64,000 nt of DNA, taken from assembly GCA_947457615.1 (NCBI GenBank), contig CANGWK010000001.1, positions 1 to 64,000 on the forward strand, written 5' to 3'. Of the stretch, positions 1-10,315 are shown piece by piece. The translations under genes and the position numbers were made by a program. The notes under the pieces were generated by a model. The model was not told where the DNA came from and did no database searches. It worked only from the letters and a program-made list of their open reading frames with translations. Numbering within the stretch: the first letter of the stretch is position 1; each line of letters starts with the position of its first letter. The stretch comes from Flavobacteriaceae bacterium. Its GTDB lineage: Bacteria; Bacteroidota; Bacteroidia; Flavobacteriales; Flavobacteriaceae.

Positions 1-135
1 AAGCGTAATAGATTTGTCTTTTTGTTGGTGCTCAGAAAAATGTTCCACCAAAGCAGGCAATTTCAAGAACTGATGCAATTCAGTACTTGAAATTAGATAG
101 AGCGATAAAAATGTTAAGGCAATGATCCTCTTCAT
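1..135 (-). CDS. Conserved hypothetical protein, N-terminal part only (runs off the window)
   Basis: Reverse-strand reading from ATG at 135: MKRIIALTFLSLYLISSTELHQFLKLPALVEHFSEHQQKDKSITL, open to window edge; signal-peptide-like N-terminus. Confidence 0.6.
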   Translation of the reverse strand, partial: MKRIIALTFLSLYLISSTELHQFLKLPALVEHFSEHQQKDKSITL

Positions 136-311
136 ATTTTAATGATTTTTTTCACTTTATGTGGAGCAAAATTACTCAATTATTAAATACCTTATTTTTT
201 ATTTGGATATATTTAATCGATTCTTAAGTATGTATAATTTAAAGTTATCTTCATTTTAATAGTATCTGTTAAATTATAGTTTAAAACCCGAAACCTAAAA
301 TCTAAATAAAT

Positions 312-319
312 TATATTTG
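312..319 (+). promoter_or_regulatory. Bacteroidota -7 box (TATATTTG) upstream of tgt
   Basis: Exact TAnnTTTG match about 20 bp before ATG 338; the ORF-track TTG start at 317 lies inside this box. Confidence 0.55.
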
Positions 320-337
320 CAAATTGAAAATGCCAAT

Positions 338-1468
338 ATGATATTTGATTTATTACAAAAAGACCTTAATTCAAAAGCCAGAGCGGGAAAAATAACTACC
401 GACCACGGCGTAATTGAAACTCCTATATTCATGCCTGTTGGAACTGTTGCTTCTGTAAAGGGAGTGCACCAACGCGAATTGAAAGAAGAAATTAACCCGG
501 ATATTATTCTTGGAAATACCTATCATTTATACTTGCGTCCGCAAACAAAAATACTTGAAAAAGCAGGTGGATTACATAAATTTATGAATTGGGATCGAAA
601 TATTCTAACCGATTCAGGGGGGTATCAAGTGTATTCTCTTTCGGCAAACCGTAAAATAAAAGAAGAAGGAGTTAAATTCAAATCGCATATTGATGGTTCG
701 TACCACTTTTTCACTCCCGAAAATGTAATGGAAATTCAACGAACTATTGGTGCCGATATAATTATGGCATTTGATGAATGTACTCCATATCCTTGTGATT
801 ACCGCTATGCACAGCGTTCGATGAAAATGACACACCGTTGGTTAGATCGTTGTATAAATCATTTAGAAAAAGTACCTACTAAATATGGCTACGATCAAAC
901 TTTTTTTCCAATTGTACAAGGCAGTACTTACAAAGATTTGCGAATGCAATCAGCAGAATATATTGCAAATTCTGGCCAACAAGGAAATGCTATTGGAGGA
1001 TTATCTGTAGGAGAACCTGCAGAAGAAATGTATGCCATGACCGAAATTGTTTGTGATATATTGCCAGAAGAAAAACCTCGTTATTTAATGGGCGTTGGAA
1101 CTCCTATTAATATTTTAGAAAATATTGCACTTGGTGTGGATATGTTCGATTGCGTAATGCCAACTCGGAATGCCCGAAACGGAATGCTTTTTACGGCAAA
1201 TGGAACTATTAATATCAAAAATAAAAAATGGGAAGATGATTTTTCTCCAATAGATGAAATGGGAATTACCTTTGTTGATACCGAATATACCAAAGCATAT
1301 CTAAGACATTTATTTGCTGCAAATGAGTATTTAGGAAAACAAATTGCAACTATTCATAACCTTGGTTTTTATATGTGGTTGGTTCGTGAAGCAAGAAAAC
1401 ATATCTTAGCAGGAGATTTCAGAGTTTGGAAAGAAATTATGGTCAAACAAATGAGCCAACGACTATAA
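338..1468 (+). CDS. tgt: tRNA-guanine transglycosylase (queuine tRNA-ribosyltransferase)
   Basis: TPIFMPVGTVASVKGV, LGNTYHLYLRPG-like, LTDSGGYQV, QGSTYKDLR and GGLSVGEP motifs; ATG at 338 preferred to the track TTG at 317. Confidence 0.95.
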   Translation: MIFDLLQKDLNSKARAGKITTDHGVIETPIFMPVGTVASVKGVHQRELKEEINPDIILGNTYHLYLRPQTKILEKAGGLHKFMNWDRNILTDSGGYQVYSLSANRKIKEEGVKFKSHIDGSYHFFTPENVMEIQRTIGADIIMAFDECTPYPCDYRYAQRSMKMTHRWLDRCINHLEKVPTKYGYDQTFFPIVQGSTYKDLRMQSAEYIANSGQQGNAIGGLSVGEPAEEMYAMTEIVCDILPEEKPRYLMGVGTPINILENIALGVDMFDCVMPTRNARNGMLFTANGTINIKNKKWEDDFSPIDEMGITFVDTEYTKAYLRHLFAANEYLGKQIATIHNLGFYMWLVREARKHILAGDFRVWKEIMVKQMSQRL

Positions 1469-1478
1469 CTGTTTATTG

Positions 1479-2564
1479 ATGCTGACAATTTTAGATAAGT
1501 ACATATTAAAAAGATATTTAAGCACTTTTTCAGTAATGATTTTGATGTTCATTCCTATAGGAATAACCATTGACGTTTCTGAAAAGGTGAATAAAATGAT
1601 TGAAAACAAGGTTCCTTTTTCAGCAATTGCTCAATATTATTTAGATTTTACTATCTATTTTGCTAATCTACTTTTCCCTATTTTCTTATTTATTTCAATA
1701 ATTTGGTTTACTTCTAAGTTGGCAAACAATACTGAAATTATTGCCATATTAAGTTCCGGAATATCCTTTTCAAGATTTTTACGTCCTTATATTATAGGTG
1801 CAACCATTGTATCTATTTTTGCTCTTATAATGGGTTTTTTTTTAGTTCCTAAAGCAAGTGAGGGTTTCAATAACTTTAGATATATTTACCTTATCGGTGA
1901 TGGTCAGAGCCAAATGCGAGATAATTCGGATGTATATCGACAGATTAATAAAGAGGAATACATTTATGTAAGTAATTATAATTCGGACTCTAAAATGGGC
2001 TTTAATTTTTCTATGGAAAGATTTGAAAAAGACAAACTTAAATACAAAATTACCGCCCAAAGCATAAGATGGAACCCGAAAGATAGCAGTTATACCTTGA
2101 ATAATTATACTAAAAGGAAAGTTGGTGCATTAGGAGATAGTATTGAAACAAGCCAAATAAAAGATACTGTTTTTAAATTTGATTTAGAAGATTTGACCCC
2201 GGTAGTTTATATTGCAGAAACTTTACCTTATAATAAATTGGTACGTTTTATTGAAAAGGAGCGACAAAGAGGATCAACTAACATTAATGTTTATTTGGTT
2301 GTTTTATATAAAAAATATTCTATTCCAATTTCGGCATTTATCCTAACTATTATTGCTGTTGCAGTTTCTTCTATGAAACGTCGTGGCGGAATGGGAATAA
2401 ATCTAGCAATTGGAATTTTATTAGCATTTGCTTTTGTTTTTTTAGACAAGATATTTGGAGTATTAGCTGAAAAATCTACCTATCCGCCAATAATTGCCGT
2501 TTGGTTTCCAAATTTTGTTTTTGGAATTTTAGCAGTATTTTTACTATGTAATGCTAAGCGATAA
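1479..2564 (+). CDS. LptF/LptG family permease (YjgP/YjgQ)
   Basis: N-terminal LDKYILKRYLSTF, multiple TM segments, C-terminal FxLDKIFGVLAEKSTYPPIIAVWFPNFVFG typical of LptG. Confidence 0.85.
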   Translation: MLTILDKYILKRYLSTFSVMILMFIPIGITIDVSEKVNKMIENKVPFSAIAQYYLDFTIYFANLLFPIFLFISIIWFTSKLANNTEIIAILSSGISFSRFLRPYIIGATIVSIFALIMGFFLVPKASEGFNNFRYIYLIGDGQSQMRDNSDVYRQINKEEYIYVSNYNSDSKMGFNFSMERFEKDKLKYKITAQSIRWNPKDSSYTLNNYTKRKVGALGDSIETSQIKDTVFKFDLEDLTPVVYIAETLPYNKLVRFIEKERQRGSTNINVYLVVLYKKYSIPISAFILTIIAVAVSSMKRRGGMGINLAIGILLAFAFVFLDKIFGVLAEKSTYPPIIAVWFPNFVFGILAVFLLCNAKR

Positions 2565-3432
2565 CACAAAAAGCCACTTACAACTTCATTGGATAGTATT
2601 TCTATGGGGGTTTACAGCTATTTTAGGACGATTAATAACTTTAGACGCTTTGCCTTTAGTTTGGTTTAGAATGTTATTTGCAGTAATTTTTATTTTTATT
2701 TATACTAAAATAAAGAAAATTTCATTAAAACTTTCCAAAAAAATTCTTCTAAAATTTTTAGTTGCAGGACTAATAATTGCGTTACACTGGTTCACTTTTT
2801 TCAGAGCTATAAAGGTTTCAAATATTTCTATCACTCTAGCTTGTTTGTCTACGGGTGCTTTTTTTACCTCTATAATTGAGCCTATTTTTTATAAAAAAAA
2901 AGTAATATGGTATGAAATTTTCTTCGGATTAATTGTGGTGTTTGGTCTTGCAATTATCTTTAATGTAGAAGGAAAATATAAAGAAGGTATCCTTTTAGCA
3001 TTAATATCTGCATTTCTTTCTGCTTCATTTGCAGTAATAAACAGCACGTTTGTAAAAGATCACAAACCAACAATTATTTCATTTTACGAATTATTAGGAG
3101 GGGTTCTTTTCTTCACCATTTTTATTTTAGGAACATCTGGTTTTGATAGTAATTTTTTCCAAATTACTTCAAATGATTTTATGTATCTAATGATTTTGAG
3201 TTCGGTTTGTACCGCCTATGCATTCATTACTTCTACATCAGTAATGAAATTTTTAAGTCCTTACACAGTAATGCTTACTATTAATTTAGAGCCAATTTAC
3301 GGAATAGTATTAGCAATTATTATTTTCAAAGATAAAGAACAAATGAGTTCTGCTTTTTATGTTGGGGCTGCAGTTATATTAATCACAGTGATTTTAAACG
3401 GGATTATAAAGTCAAGACATAAAGCTTCTTAG
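2551..3432 (+). CDS. DMT superfamily (EamA) transporter
   Basis: Ten hydrophobic helices, LHWIVFLWGFTAILGRLI N-terminus, duplicated EamA pattern; overlaps the upstream gene. Confidence 0.85.
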   Translation: MLSDNTKSHLQLHWIVFLWGFTAILGRLITLDALPLVWFRMLFAVIFIFIYTKIKKISLKLSKKILLKFLVAGLIIALHWFTFFRAIKVSNISITLACLSTGAFFTSIIEPIFYKKKVIWYEIFFGLIVVFGLAIIFNVEGKYKEGILLALISAFLSASFAVINSTFVKDHKPTIISFYELLGGVLFFTIFILGTSGFDSNFFQITSNDFMYLMILSSVCTAYAFITSTSVMKFLSPYTVMLTINLEPIYGIVLAIIIFKDKEQMSSAFYVGAAVILITVILNGIIKSRHKAS

Positions 3433-3486
3433 CTATATTTTTACAACTTAAAATATAAAATTGCTTTTATTGAAAATTAAAAATTT

Positions 3487-3494
3487 TATATTTG
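3487..3494 (+). promoter_or_regulatory. Bacteroidota -7 box (TATATTTG) upstream of accA
   Basis: TAnnTTTG match 34 bp before ATG 3528. Confidence 0.55.
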
Positions 3495-3527
3495 TACTTC
3501 AAATTTTAATTTAAACGCAGCAAAACT

Positions 3528-4481
3528 ATGGAATACTTAGATTTTGAGCTTCCTATAAAAGAATTAGAAGACCAATTGGACAAATGTCAAATTATTGGTT
3601 TAGAATCGGATGTAGATGTTACAAACACCTGCAAAAAAATAGAAAAAAAACTAGAAGAAACCAAGCGTGCTATTTACAAGAATTTAACTGCTTGGCAAAG
3701 AGTGCAATTATCTCGTCATCCCAATAGGCCTTATACTTTAGATTATATTAATGCAATTTGTGGCGATTCGTTTTTAGAACTTTTTGGAGACAGAGGTTTT
3801 AAAGACGATAAAGCAATGATTGGTGGATTAGGTAAAATTGACGGTCAATCGTTTATGATTGTAGGCCAACAAAAAGGATATAATACTAAAACACGTCAGT
3901 ACCGAAATTTTGGAATGGCAAATCCTGAAGGTTATAGAAAAGCCTTACGATTAATGAAAATGGCTGAAAAATTTGGTATCCCTGTAGTTACTTTCATTGA
4001 TACTCCCGGCGCTTACCCCGGTTTAGAAGCTGAAGAAAGAGGCCAAGGAGAAGCTATTGCAAGAAACATTTTTGAAATGTGTCGTCTTAAAGTTCCAATT
4101 ATCTGTGTGATTGTTGGAGAAGGAGCTTCTGGAGGAGCATTAGGAATAGGTGTTGGAGATAGAGTTTTAATGATGGAGAACACTTGGTATTCTGTTATTT
4201 CTCCAGAATCTTGTTCTTCAATACTTTGGAAAAGTTGGGAATACAAAGAACAAGCAGCTGAGGCATTAAAACTTACATCTGCAGATATGAAAAAACAAAA
4301 ACTAGTGGACGATATCATTCCGGAACCTCTTGGTGGAGCGCATTACGATAGAGAAACGACTTTTAAAACAGTACAACAGTATATCACCAAATCCTTTAAA
4401 GAATTAAAAGATTTATCAACATTGCAACTTTTAGAGCATAGGATGGATAAATACAGTAAAATGGGTGAGTTTAAGGAGTAA
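3528..4481 (+). CDS. accA: Acetyl-CoA carboxylase carboxyltransferase subunit alpha
   Basis: [56 protein letters not shown]. Confidence 0.96.
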   Translation: MEYLDFELPIKELEDQLDKCQIIGLESDVDVTNTCKKIEKKLEETKRAIYKNLTAWQRVQLSRHPNRPYTLDYINAICGDSFLELFGDRGFKDDKAMIGGLGKIDGQSFMIVGQQKGYNTKTRQYRNFGMANPEGYRKALRLMKMAEKFGIPVVTFIDTPGAYPGLEAEERGQGEAIARNIFEMCRLKVPIICVIVGEGASGGALGIGVGDRVLMMENTWYSVISPESCSSILWKSWEYKEQAAEALKLTSADMKKQKLVDDIIPEPLGGAHYDRETTFKTVQQYITKSFKELKDLSTLQLLEHRMDKYSKMGEFKE

Positions 4482-4500
4482 AATTCTTACAAAACAATTA

Positions 4501-4533
4501 AATCCGAAGCCCCATGGTTTCGGATTTTTTTTT
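4501..4533 (+). terminator. Intrinsic terminator after accA
   Basis: AATCCGAA-gccccatgg-TTTCGGATT hairpin followed by a T run. Confidence 0.8.
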
Positions 4534-4620
4534 AGTTGTTAACAATAAATAGTTAGTTGTAAACAATTTTTAGTAATAACTAAACTTTAATAAAATTAAA
4601 GAATTGGTTACTTTCGCTAA

Positions 4621-6165
4621 ATGGAAAATCTCAAAAACATAAACCCTGTAAGAGTAGATAAAACTACTATTATCAATCTGGAAAAAGGTAAAATTCCTCC
4701 ACAGGCACTAGATCTAGAGGAAGCTGTTTTGGGCGCAATGATGATTGATAAAAAAGGTGTTGATGAAGTTATTGATATTTTACAATCGGATGCATTTTAT
4801 AAAGATGCACACAAACATATTTTCGAGGCTATTTTTCAGTTATTCACCGATTCGCAACCTATAGACTTATTAACAGTTTCGGCACAATTAAAAAAGAACG
4901 CCAAATTAGAATTAGCGGGTGGTGATTTTTATCTAATTCAGCTTACGCAAAAAATTGCTTCGTCGGCGCATATTGAATTTCACTCCAGAATTATTCTTCA
5001 AAAATACATTCAGCGCAGTTTAATAAGAATTTCTTCAGAAATCATTGAGGAATCCTATGATGAAACCACAGACGTTTTTGATTTATTAGACAAAGCGGAA
5101 TCTAAATTATATGAAGTAACACAAGGAAATATAAAAAGAAGTTCAGAAACGGCACAAAGTTTAGTTATTCAAGCAAAAAAACGAATTGAAGAAATTGCTA
5201 ACAAAGAAGGTCTATCCGGAATTGCAACTGGTTTTGATAAATTGGATAAGTTAACATCTGGATGGCAACCGTCTGATTTAGTAATTATTGCGGCAAGACC
5301 GGGGATGGGAAAAACTGCTTTTGTGCTTTCAATGGCACGAAATATTGCTATAGATTTTGGACATCCAGTTGCTCTATTTTCACTTGAAATGTCATCTGTT
5401 CAATTGATTACCCGTTTGATTTCATCTGAAACAGGTTTGTCTTCTGAGAAACTTCGAACTGGAAAATTAGAAAAACACGAATGGGAACAACTTTCTGTAA
5501 AGGTGAAAGATCTTGAAAAAGCACCCTTATTTATTGATGATTCACCGTCACTTTCTATTTTCGATTTACGTGCCAAAGCGAGAAGATTAGCATCACAGCA
5601 TGGTATTAAACTTATTATTGTAGATTATCTTCAATTAATGACTGCTGGAGGAAACGGAAAAGGTGGCGGAAATAGAGAACAAGAAATTTCAACCATTTCT
5701 AGAAATCTAAAAGCATTAGCCAAAGAACTTGAAGTTCCAGTTATTGCATTATCACAACTATCTCGTGCTGTTGAAACTCGTGGATCGAGTAAACGACCAT
5801 TACTTTCTGATTTAAGGGAGTCTGGAGCAATTGAGCAAGATGCCGATATTGTATCCTTCATTTATCGTCCAGAATACTACAAAATTGAAGAATGGGATGA
5901 TGAAGATAGATCGCCAACAGCTGGTCAAGCAGAGTTTATTATTGCAAAACATCGTAATGGTTCTTTAGAAAATATCCGATTAAAATTTATAGGTAACCTT
6001 GGTAAATTTGATAATTTAGAAGAATATGGTGGCGGTTTTGATGATTTACCTTCTAAAATGAATCATGAGGATAATCCATTTTTTACTAAAAATCTACCTT
6101 CTCCAAATGAAGCATTTGGAAGTAACCTTAATTCTAATGACGACGACAGTGATGTTCCTTTTTAA
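4621..6165 (+). CDS. dnaB: Replicative DNA helicase DnaB
   Basis: ARPGMGKTAF Walker A, LEMSS, VDYLQLM Walker B, LSQLSRAVE, LSDLRESGAIEQDAD. Confidence 0.96.
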   Translation: MENLKNINPVRVDKTTIINLEKGKIPPQALDLEEAVLGAMMIDKKGVDEVIDILQSDAFYKDAHKHIFEAIFQLFTDSQPIDLLTVSAQLKKNAKLELAGGDFYLIQLTQKIASSAHIEFHSRIILQKYIQRSLIRISSEIIEESYDETTDVFDLLDKAESKLYEVTQGNIKRSSETAQSLVIQAKKRIEEIANKEGLSGIATGFDKLDKLTSGWQPSDLVIIAARPGMGKTAFVLSMARNIAIDFGHPVALFSLEMSSVQLITRLISSETGLSSEKLRTGKLEKHEWEQLSVKVKDLEKAPLFIDDSPSLSIFDLRAKARRLASQHGIKLIIVDYLQLMTAGGNGKGGGNREQEISTISRNLKALAKELEVPVIALSQLSRAVETRGSSKRPLLSDLRESGAIEQDADIVSFIYRPEYYKIEEWDDEDRSPTAGQAEFIIAKHRNGSLENIRLKFIGNLGKFDNLEEYGGGFDDLPSKMNHEDNPFFTKNLPSPNEAFGSNLNSNDDDSDVPF

Positions 6166-6307
6166 TGATAGGGCTTTGAAATTTTGTTAAATCTTATTTT
6201 GAATCTGTTTTTTGATTAAATTTGACATAATAATTATTAATGTTTTAAAAAAAGAAAAACTACAAATTAATCCGAGGTTGAAAAAAATCAAAAAATAATT
6301 CCAACTC

Positions 6308-7570
6308 ATGCAATTTAAAAAATCGATAATTCTATTACTATTTTTAGTTTCATTTTCTATTAAGGCAAATTTTATTTTGCTTCCGATGGATGAAACTGCC
6401 CAAAAAAATCACCTTAAAGCATATGGAATTACCTATTGGTGTTTGGATAAGAAATATAAAGCAAGTTGGTTATTAAACTACCGAGGTGGCTCTTTTTTAT
6501 TGCCAGATGCAGCTGAAATAAGAAAAGAATGCCAAATAAGAGGAGTTAGTTTTGAAATAGTATCTGATGCCGAAGCAGACTATATCCTAGCAGAAATAGC
6601 TTCGCCATCTCAAAATATGGAAACAGTTGTTCTAGAAAAAGCTCCTAAAATTGCAGTTTATACTCCTAAAGGCAAACAGCCTTGGGATGATGCTGTTACG
6701 ATGGTTTTAACCTATGCTGAAATTCCATTTACTCCAATTTACGACGAAGAAGTGCTATCGGATCAATTAATTCTGTTCGATTGGTTACATTTACACCACG
6801 AAGATTTTTCTGGTCAATATGGAAAATTTTATGGTGCTTATAAAAATTCACCTTGGTATATAGACCAAAAGAAAGATGCAGAAGTTCTAGCAACAAAACT
6901 TGGCTACACTAAAGTTTCAGAAGAAAAATTATCAGTTGCAAAAAAAATTAGAGATTTTGTAATTGGAGGTGGTTTTATGTTTGCAATGTGTTCCGCAACC
7001 GATAGTTTTGATATTGCCCTTTCGGCAGAAGGAGTTGATATATGTGAACCAATGTTTGATGGTGATGAAAGTTCCCCTAATTATCAATCTCAAATCGATT
7101 ATAATAAAACTTTTGCTTTCAAGAATTTCATCTTAGATAGAAAGCCCGAACATTATGAGTTTTCCAATATTGATATGACCGAAAAACGAAATATCCCTAT
7201 GGAAAAAGATTATTTTACATTAATGGATTTTTCTGCAAAATGGGATGTTATTCCTAGTATGTTGTGCCAAAATCATACTTCTTTAGTGAAAGGATTTATG
7301 GGGCAAACAACTTCTTTTGATGGGGAATTAATAAAATCAAGTGTATTAATTCTGGGTCAAAATGAATTAAATGGCGAAGCGAGATACATTCATGGGCAAA
7401 AAGGAAAAGGATTTTTTACCTTTTATGGAGGTCATGATCCGGAAGATTACCAACATAGAGTAGGGGATGCGCCAACCGTTTTAGACTTACACCCAAATTC
7501 TCCAGGTTTCCGATTAATATTAAACAATGTATTGTTTCCTGCTGCTAAAAAGAAAAAACAGAAAACATAG
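6308..7570 (+). CDS. Secreted conserved flavobacterial protein (family often auto-named 'asparagine synthetase B')
   Basis: Signal peptide MQFKKSIILLLFLVSFSIKA; no AsnB PP-loop motif seen; naming from memory of related entries. Confidence 0.6.
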   Translation: MQFKKSIILLLFLVSFSIKANFILLPMDETAQKNHLKAYGITYWCLDKKYKASWLLNYRGGSFLLPDAAEIRKECQIRGVSFEIVSDAEADYILAEIASPSQNMETVVLEKAPKIAVYTPKGKQPWDDAVTMVLTYAEIPFTPIYDEEVLSDQLILFDWLHLHHEDFSGQYGKFYGAYKNSPWYIDQKKDAEVLATKLGYTKVSEEKLSVAKKIRDFVIGGGFMFAMCSATDSFDIALSAEGVDICEPMFDGDESSPNYQSQIDYNKTFAFKNFILDRKPEHYEFSNIDMTEKRNIPMEKDYFTLMDFSAKWDVIPSMLCQNHTSLVKGFMGQTTSFDGELIKSSVLILGQNELNGEARYIHGQKGKGFFTFYGGHDPEDYQHRVGDAPTVLDLHPNSPGFRLILNNVLFPAAKKKKQKT

Positions 7571-7631
7571 TTTTTTCTAATATTTAGGATTAATATAAGT
7601 ACCATTTTCCTTTTATTAATATCTATTAATT

Positions 7632-7639
7632 TACCTTTG
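7632..7639 (+). promoter_or_regulatory. Bacteroidota -7 box (TACCTTTG) for rnpB
   Basis: TAnnTTTG match directly upstream of the RNase P RNA 5' end. Confidence 0.55.
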
Positions 7640-7640
7640 T

Positions 7641-7948
7641 GTCGCAGACCGCCTTATCGCTGTTCAGTAATGAAGAGAGGAAAGTCCGGACACCAAAGAG
7701 TAGCATAGCGGGTAACTCCCGCCAGGTTGAGTAATCAATTTAGGACAAGTGCAACAGAAAGTATGTACAGGTAAGGCTGTAGTGAAAACAGGTAAACTCT
7801 ATGCGGTGAAATTTCAAGTATATCAACATTTAAGGGTAACTCGCCCGTTGTTGAAGGGTAGAAAGATAGAGGTTGTGAGTAATTGCAATCCTAGATAAAT
7901 GATAAGGCACTGATTTATTAGTGACAGAATCCGGCTTACAGGTCTGCA
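7641..7948 (+). ncRNA. rnpB: RNase P RNA (bacterial class A)
   Basis: Conserved GAGGAAAGTCCGGACACC near the 5' end and ACAGAATCCGGCTTACAGGTCTGC at the 3' end; terminal GCAGACC/GGTCTGC pairing; T run follows. Confidence 0.95.
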
Positions 7949-8052
7949 TTTTTTTAATATTATCTAATTGATTAAAATTATTTAAGCATTGAATCTGAAA
8001 ATAGTACTACCTATAAAATATTTTATTTTAGAGAGATGATTTGATTTTCAAC

Positions 8053-8604
8053 TTAATCCTTATCAACTTCCATTTCATAAAAAGTAAATACGGAACCTCC
8101 ATAATTTTTTTCAAAAGAAAAATGCATCATGTGGTCTAGTTTGGTACGTTTAGAATGTTCAACAACTAGCATTCCAGTAGAATCTAAAAGTTCCTTTTCA
8201 AAGACCAATTCGATAAGTTTTTCAAATTCCTTTTGTTCAATTCCATAAGGTGGATCGGCAAAAATGATGTCGTAAGTTGCTTTGTGTTTTTCCAGAAATT
8301 TAAACACATCGTTTTTTATAGCTGTAATATTCAGGTCAAATTCTTTGGCAGTTTTCTTGATAAAATTAATGCAACCTAGATCACCATCAATACTAGTTAT
8401 GTTTTCACAACCACGAGAACCAAATTCGTAGCTAATGTTTCCAGTTCCTGCAAATAAATCTAAGACCTTAAGTTCTGCAAAATGGTAATGGTTGTTAAGA
8501 ACATTAAATAAGGCTTCCTTGCTCATGTCGGTTGTTGGTCGAACGGGAAGATTTTTTGGAGCGGTAATTCTTCTGCCTTTGTATTTTCCGGAAATTATTC
8601 TCAC
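8053..8604 (-). CDS. rsmD: RsmD family 16S rRNA (guanine966-N2)-methyltransferase
   Basis: MRIISGKYKGRRI, RPTTDMSKEALFNVL, VLDLFAGTGNISYE, IFADPPYG. Confidence 0.93.
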   Translation of the reverse strand: MRIISGKYKGRRITAPKNLPVRPTTDMSKEALFNVLNNHYHFAELKVLDLFAGTGNISYEFGSRGCENITSIDGDLGCINFIKKTAKEFDLNITAIKNDVFKFLEKHKATYDIIFADPPYGIEQKEFEKLIELVFEKELLDSTGMLVVEHSKRTKLDHMMHFSFEKNYGGSVFTFYEMEVDKD

Positions 8605-9407
8605 GAGTGAAGTAATATAAAGTGTTCCCGGTTTTCATTTTCGGTAAACGGATTTTTAAAATCGGAAACATCCAATAAAGAAATGTTTCGTATGTATTTG
8701 TAGGTTATTTGATAAAAAGCATCATTTTCTGAAATTGAACCAAGAAATTGCAAAATAAAATTCTCAGGATTTAGCTGCAATTGTTCCGCAATAAAAAGTA
8801 TGTAATAAATAAAATCTTCGGGAGTTTTATATTCAAAAGAATTAAATAAATGCAACTTCTGATTTTGAACTACAATTATTTCAAAATGATTTTCATTTAC
8901 ATGCACAAACATTTTTCTTTCTTCTTTGTTTTTAGATAAATCTAACAATTTAGATACTAGAATGGTAGTAGCATGTTTATAATCAAAAGAACCATATTGA
9001 TCAATAAAAAAATTATTCATGTTTACATAAGGAATATAAACAAGGTTCATTTCATATTTATCTAAAGCATCAAAAGTAAAAAAATCGGTTTCAAAAACCT
9101 TAGTATTAAATTGTAAATAACTACCTATAAACTCTTCGTCAAATAATGCTGTTGGTACAAATGTGGAAAGATTGTTGCTGTGAATAACAAGAATTTCATC
9201 ATAGTTATTTTTCAATTCAGTATTTAAACTAAAAACAGATTCTAATAAATCTTCCATCTTAACACTGCGATTCAAATTAGAAAAAGGCAGCTTCTTTAAA
9301 ACTATTGGATTATTATTTAAAGTGTCAAAAATACAAAACGACAAAGCATTCAATGAAATTTGAATGGTGAGTTTTTTATAGGTTTTGTCGGTGATGCTTG
9401 TTGTCAT
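8601..9407 (-). CDS. DUF3822 family protein
   Basis: Typical position directly upstream of rsmD in flavobacteria; 4-bp overlap; family assigned by recall. Confidence 0.7.
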   Translation of the reverse strand: MTTSITDKTYKKLTIQISLNALSFCIFDTLNNNPIVLKKLPFSNLNRSVKMEDLLESVFSLNTELKNNYDEILVIHSNNLSTFVPTALFDEEFIGSYLQFNTKVFETDFFTFDALDKYEMNLVYIPYVNMNNFFIDQYGSFDYKHATTILVSKLLDLSKNKEERKMFVHVNENHFEIIVVQNQKLHLFNSFEYKTPEDFIYYILFIAEQLQLNPENFILQFLGSISENDAFYQITYKYIRNISLLDVSDFKNPFTENENREHFILLHS

Positions 9408-9501
9408 AATTAGATTTAGAACGCTGCAAACTTACAAATTTTATTGTTGAGTTTAAGATATTAGATTTTAGAAGTTTACTGGAACCTAAAATAGAATAGT
9501 G

Positions 9502-10197
9502 TTAATTACAGTTCCACTGAAAATTTGCCAACTTATCTTTAGTGCTTTCAGATAGGTTATAATGCCACCATTCTGAATCATAAGATTTAAAATTATTCCG
9601 CAACATTACTTCTTTTAAATAAATTCTATTTTTTTTAATTTTTGATGAAAGACCCTGGTATTTGTGACTTGCTTCGGGACCAAAGAAATCAAAACTAGTT
9701 CCCATATCAAGTTCTTTGCCTTTAGAATTTACAATACTAATGTCAACAGCGCCACCTCTATTGTGTATGGATCCGTTTTTTGGATCAGCAACGTAATCTG
9801 CATTTGGAACTAACTCCCACATTTTTTTTTGAACATCTAAAGGCCGATAACAATCAAACAATTTAATTCGATATCCTTTTTTTTGAAATTCAGTATTCGC
9901 TGCTATTAAATACTTAATGGTTTTAAGTCGCAAATAACATTCTTCACATGCATAAACTTTTTGTTTTAGAAAATTATTCTGTGTTGCATATTTCATGTCA
10001 AGAACAAAATCGTTGCTGAAATTAATCAGTTTAACAAAAGTAGTATCGTTTATTCCTTCATAAAGTGTGGTAAAATTTCCGCTGAGAGTATTATTTTTTA
10101 ACTTTTGGACGGTATTAGTTTTGATAGATTTGGTAGTTTTACAACCAATAAATAAAAGAATGCTAATTAAAAAAAGATACTTATTGAAAGAAAACAT
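9502..10197 (-). CDS. M15 family D-Ala-D-Ala dipeptidase (VanX/DdpX-like), lipoprotein
   Basis: Lipobox-like LLFIGCKT; YRPLDVQKKMWE, GSIHNRGGAVDISI, SEWWHYN zinc-ligand motifs. Confidence 0.88.
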   Translation of the reverse strand: MFSFNKYLFLISILLFIGCKTTKSIKTNTVQKLKNNTLSGNFTTLYEGINDTTFVKLINFSNDFVLDMKYATQNNFLKQKVYACEECYLRLKTIKYLIAANTEFQKKGYRIKLFDCYRPLDVQKKMWELVPNADYVADPKNGSIHNRGGAVDISIVNSKGKELDMGTSFDFFGPEASHKYQGLSSKIKKNRIYLKEVMLRNNFKSYDSEWWHYNLSESTKDKLANFQWNCN

Positions 10198-10285
10198 AAT
10201 TAGATTTTTTATTAATTTTTAGAATAAAAAAGAAATCAAATTTAAAATAATAAAATCTAAAAACAATAGAACACTTATAAATTAA

Positions 10286-10293
10286 TATATTTG
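10286..10293 (+). promoter_or_regulatory. Bacteroidota -7 box (TATATTTG) upstream of kdsB
   Basis: TAnnTTTG match before ATG 10316. Confidence 0.5.
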
Positions 10294-10315
10294 CCACTTA
10301 CCATAAATTAAGATT

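Noticed and set aside
317-337. TTG start of tgt in the ORF track
   Set aside because: It overlaps the TATATTTG promoter box; ATG at 338 gives the normal Tgt N-terminus.
614-835. Antisense ORFs within tgt, accA, dnaB, thrA, acs, the CoA ligase and others (e.g. 614-835, 4013-4318, 23751-24047, 49342-49716)
   Set aside because: They lie opposite strongly conserved genes, have no recognisable domains and show low-complexity translations expected from AT-rich codon usage.
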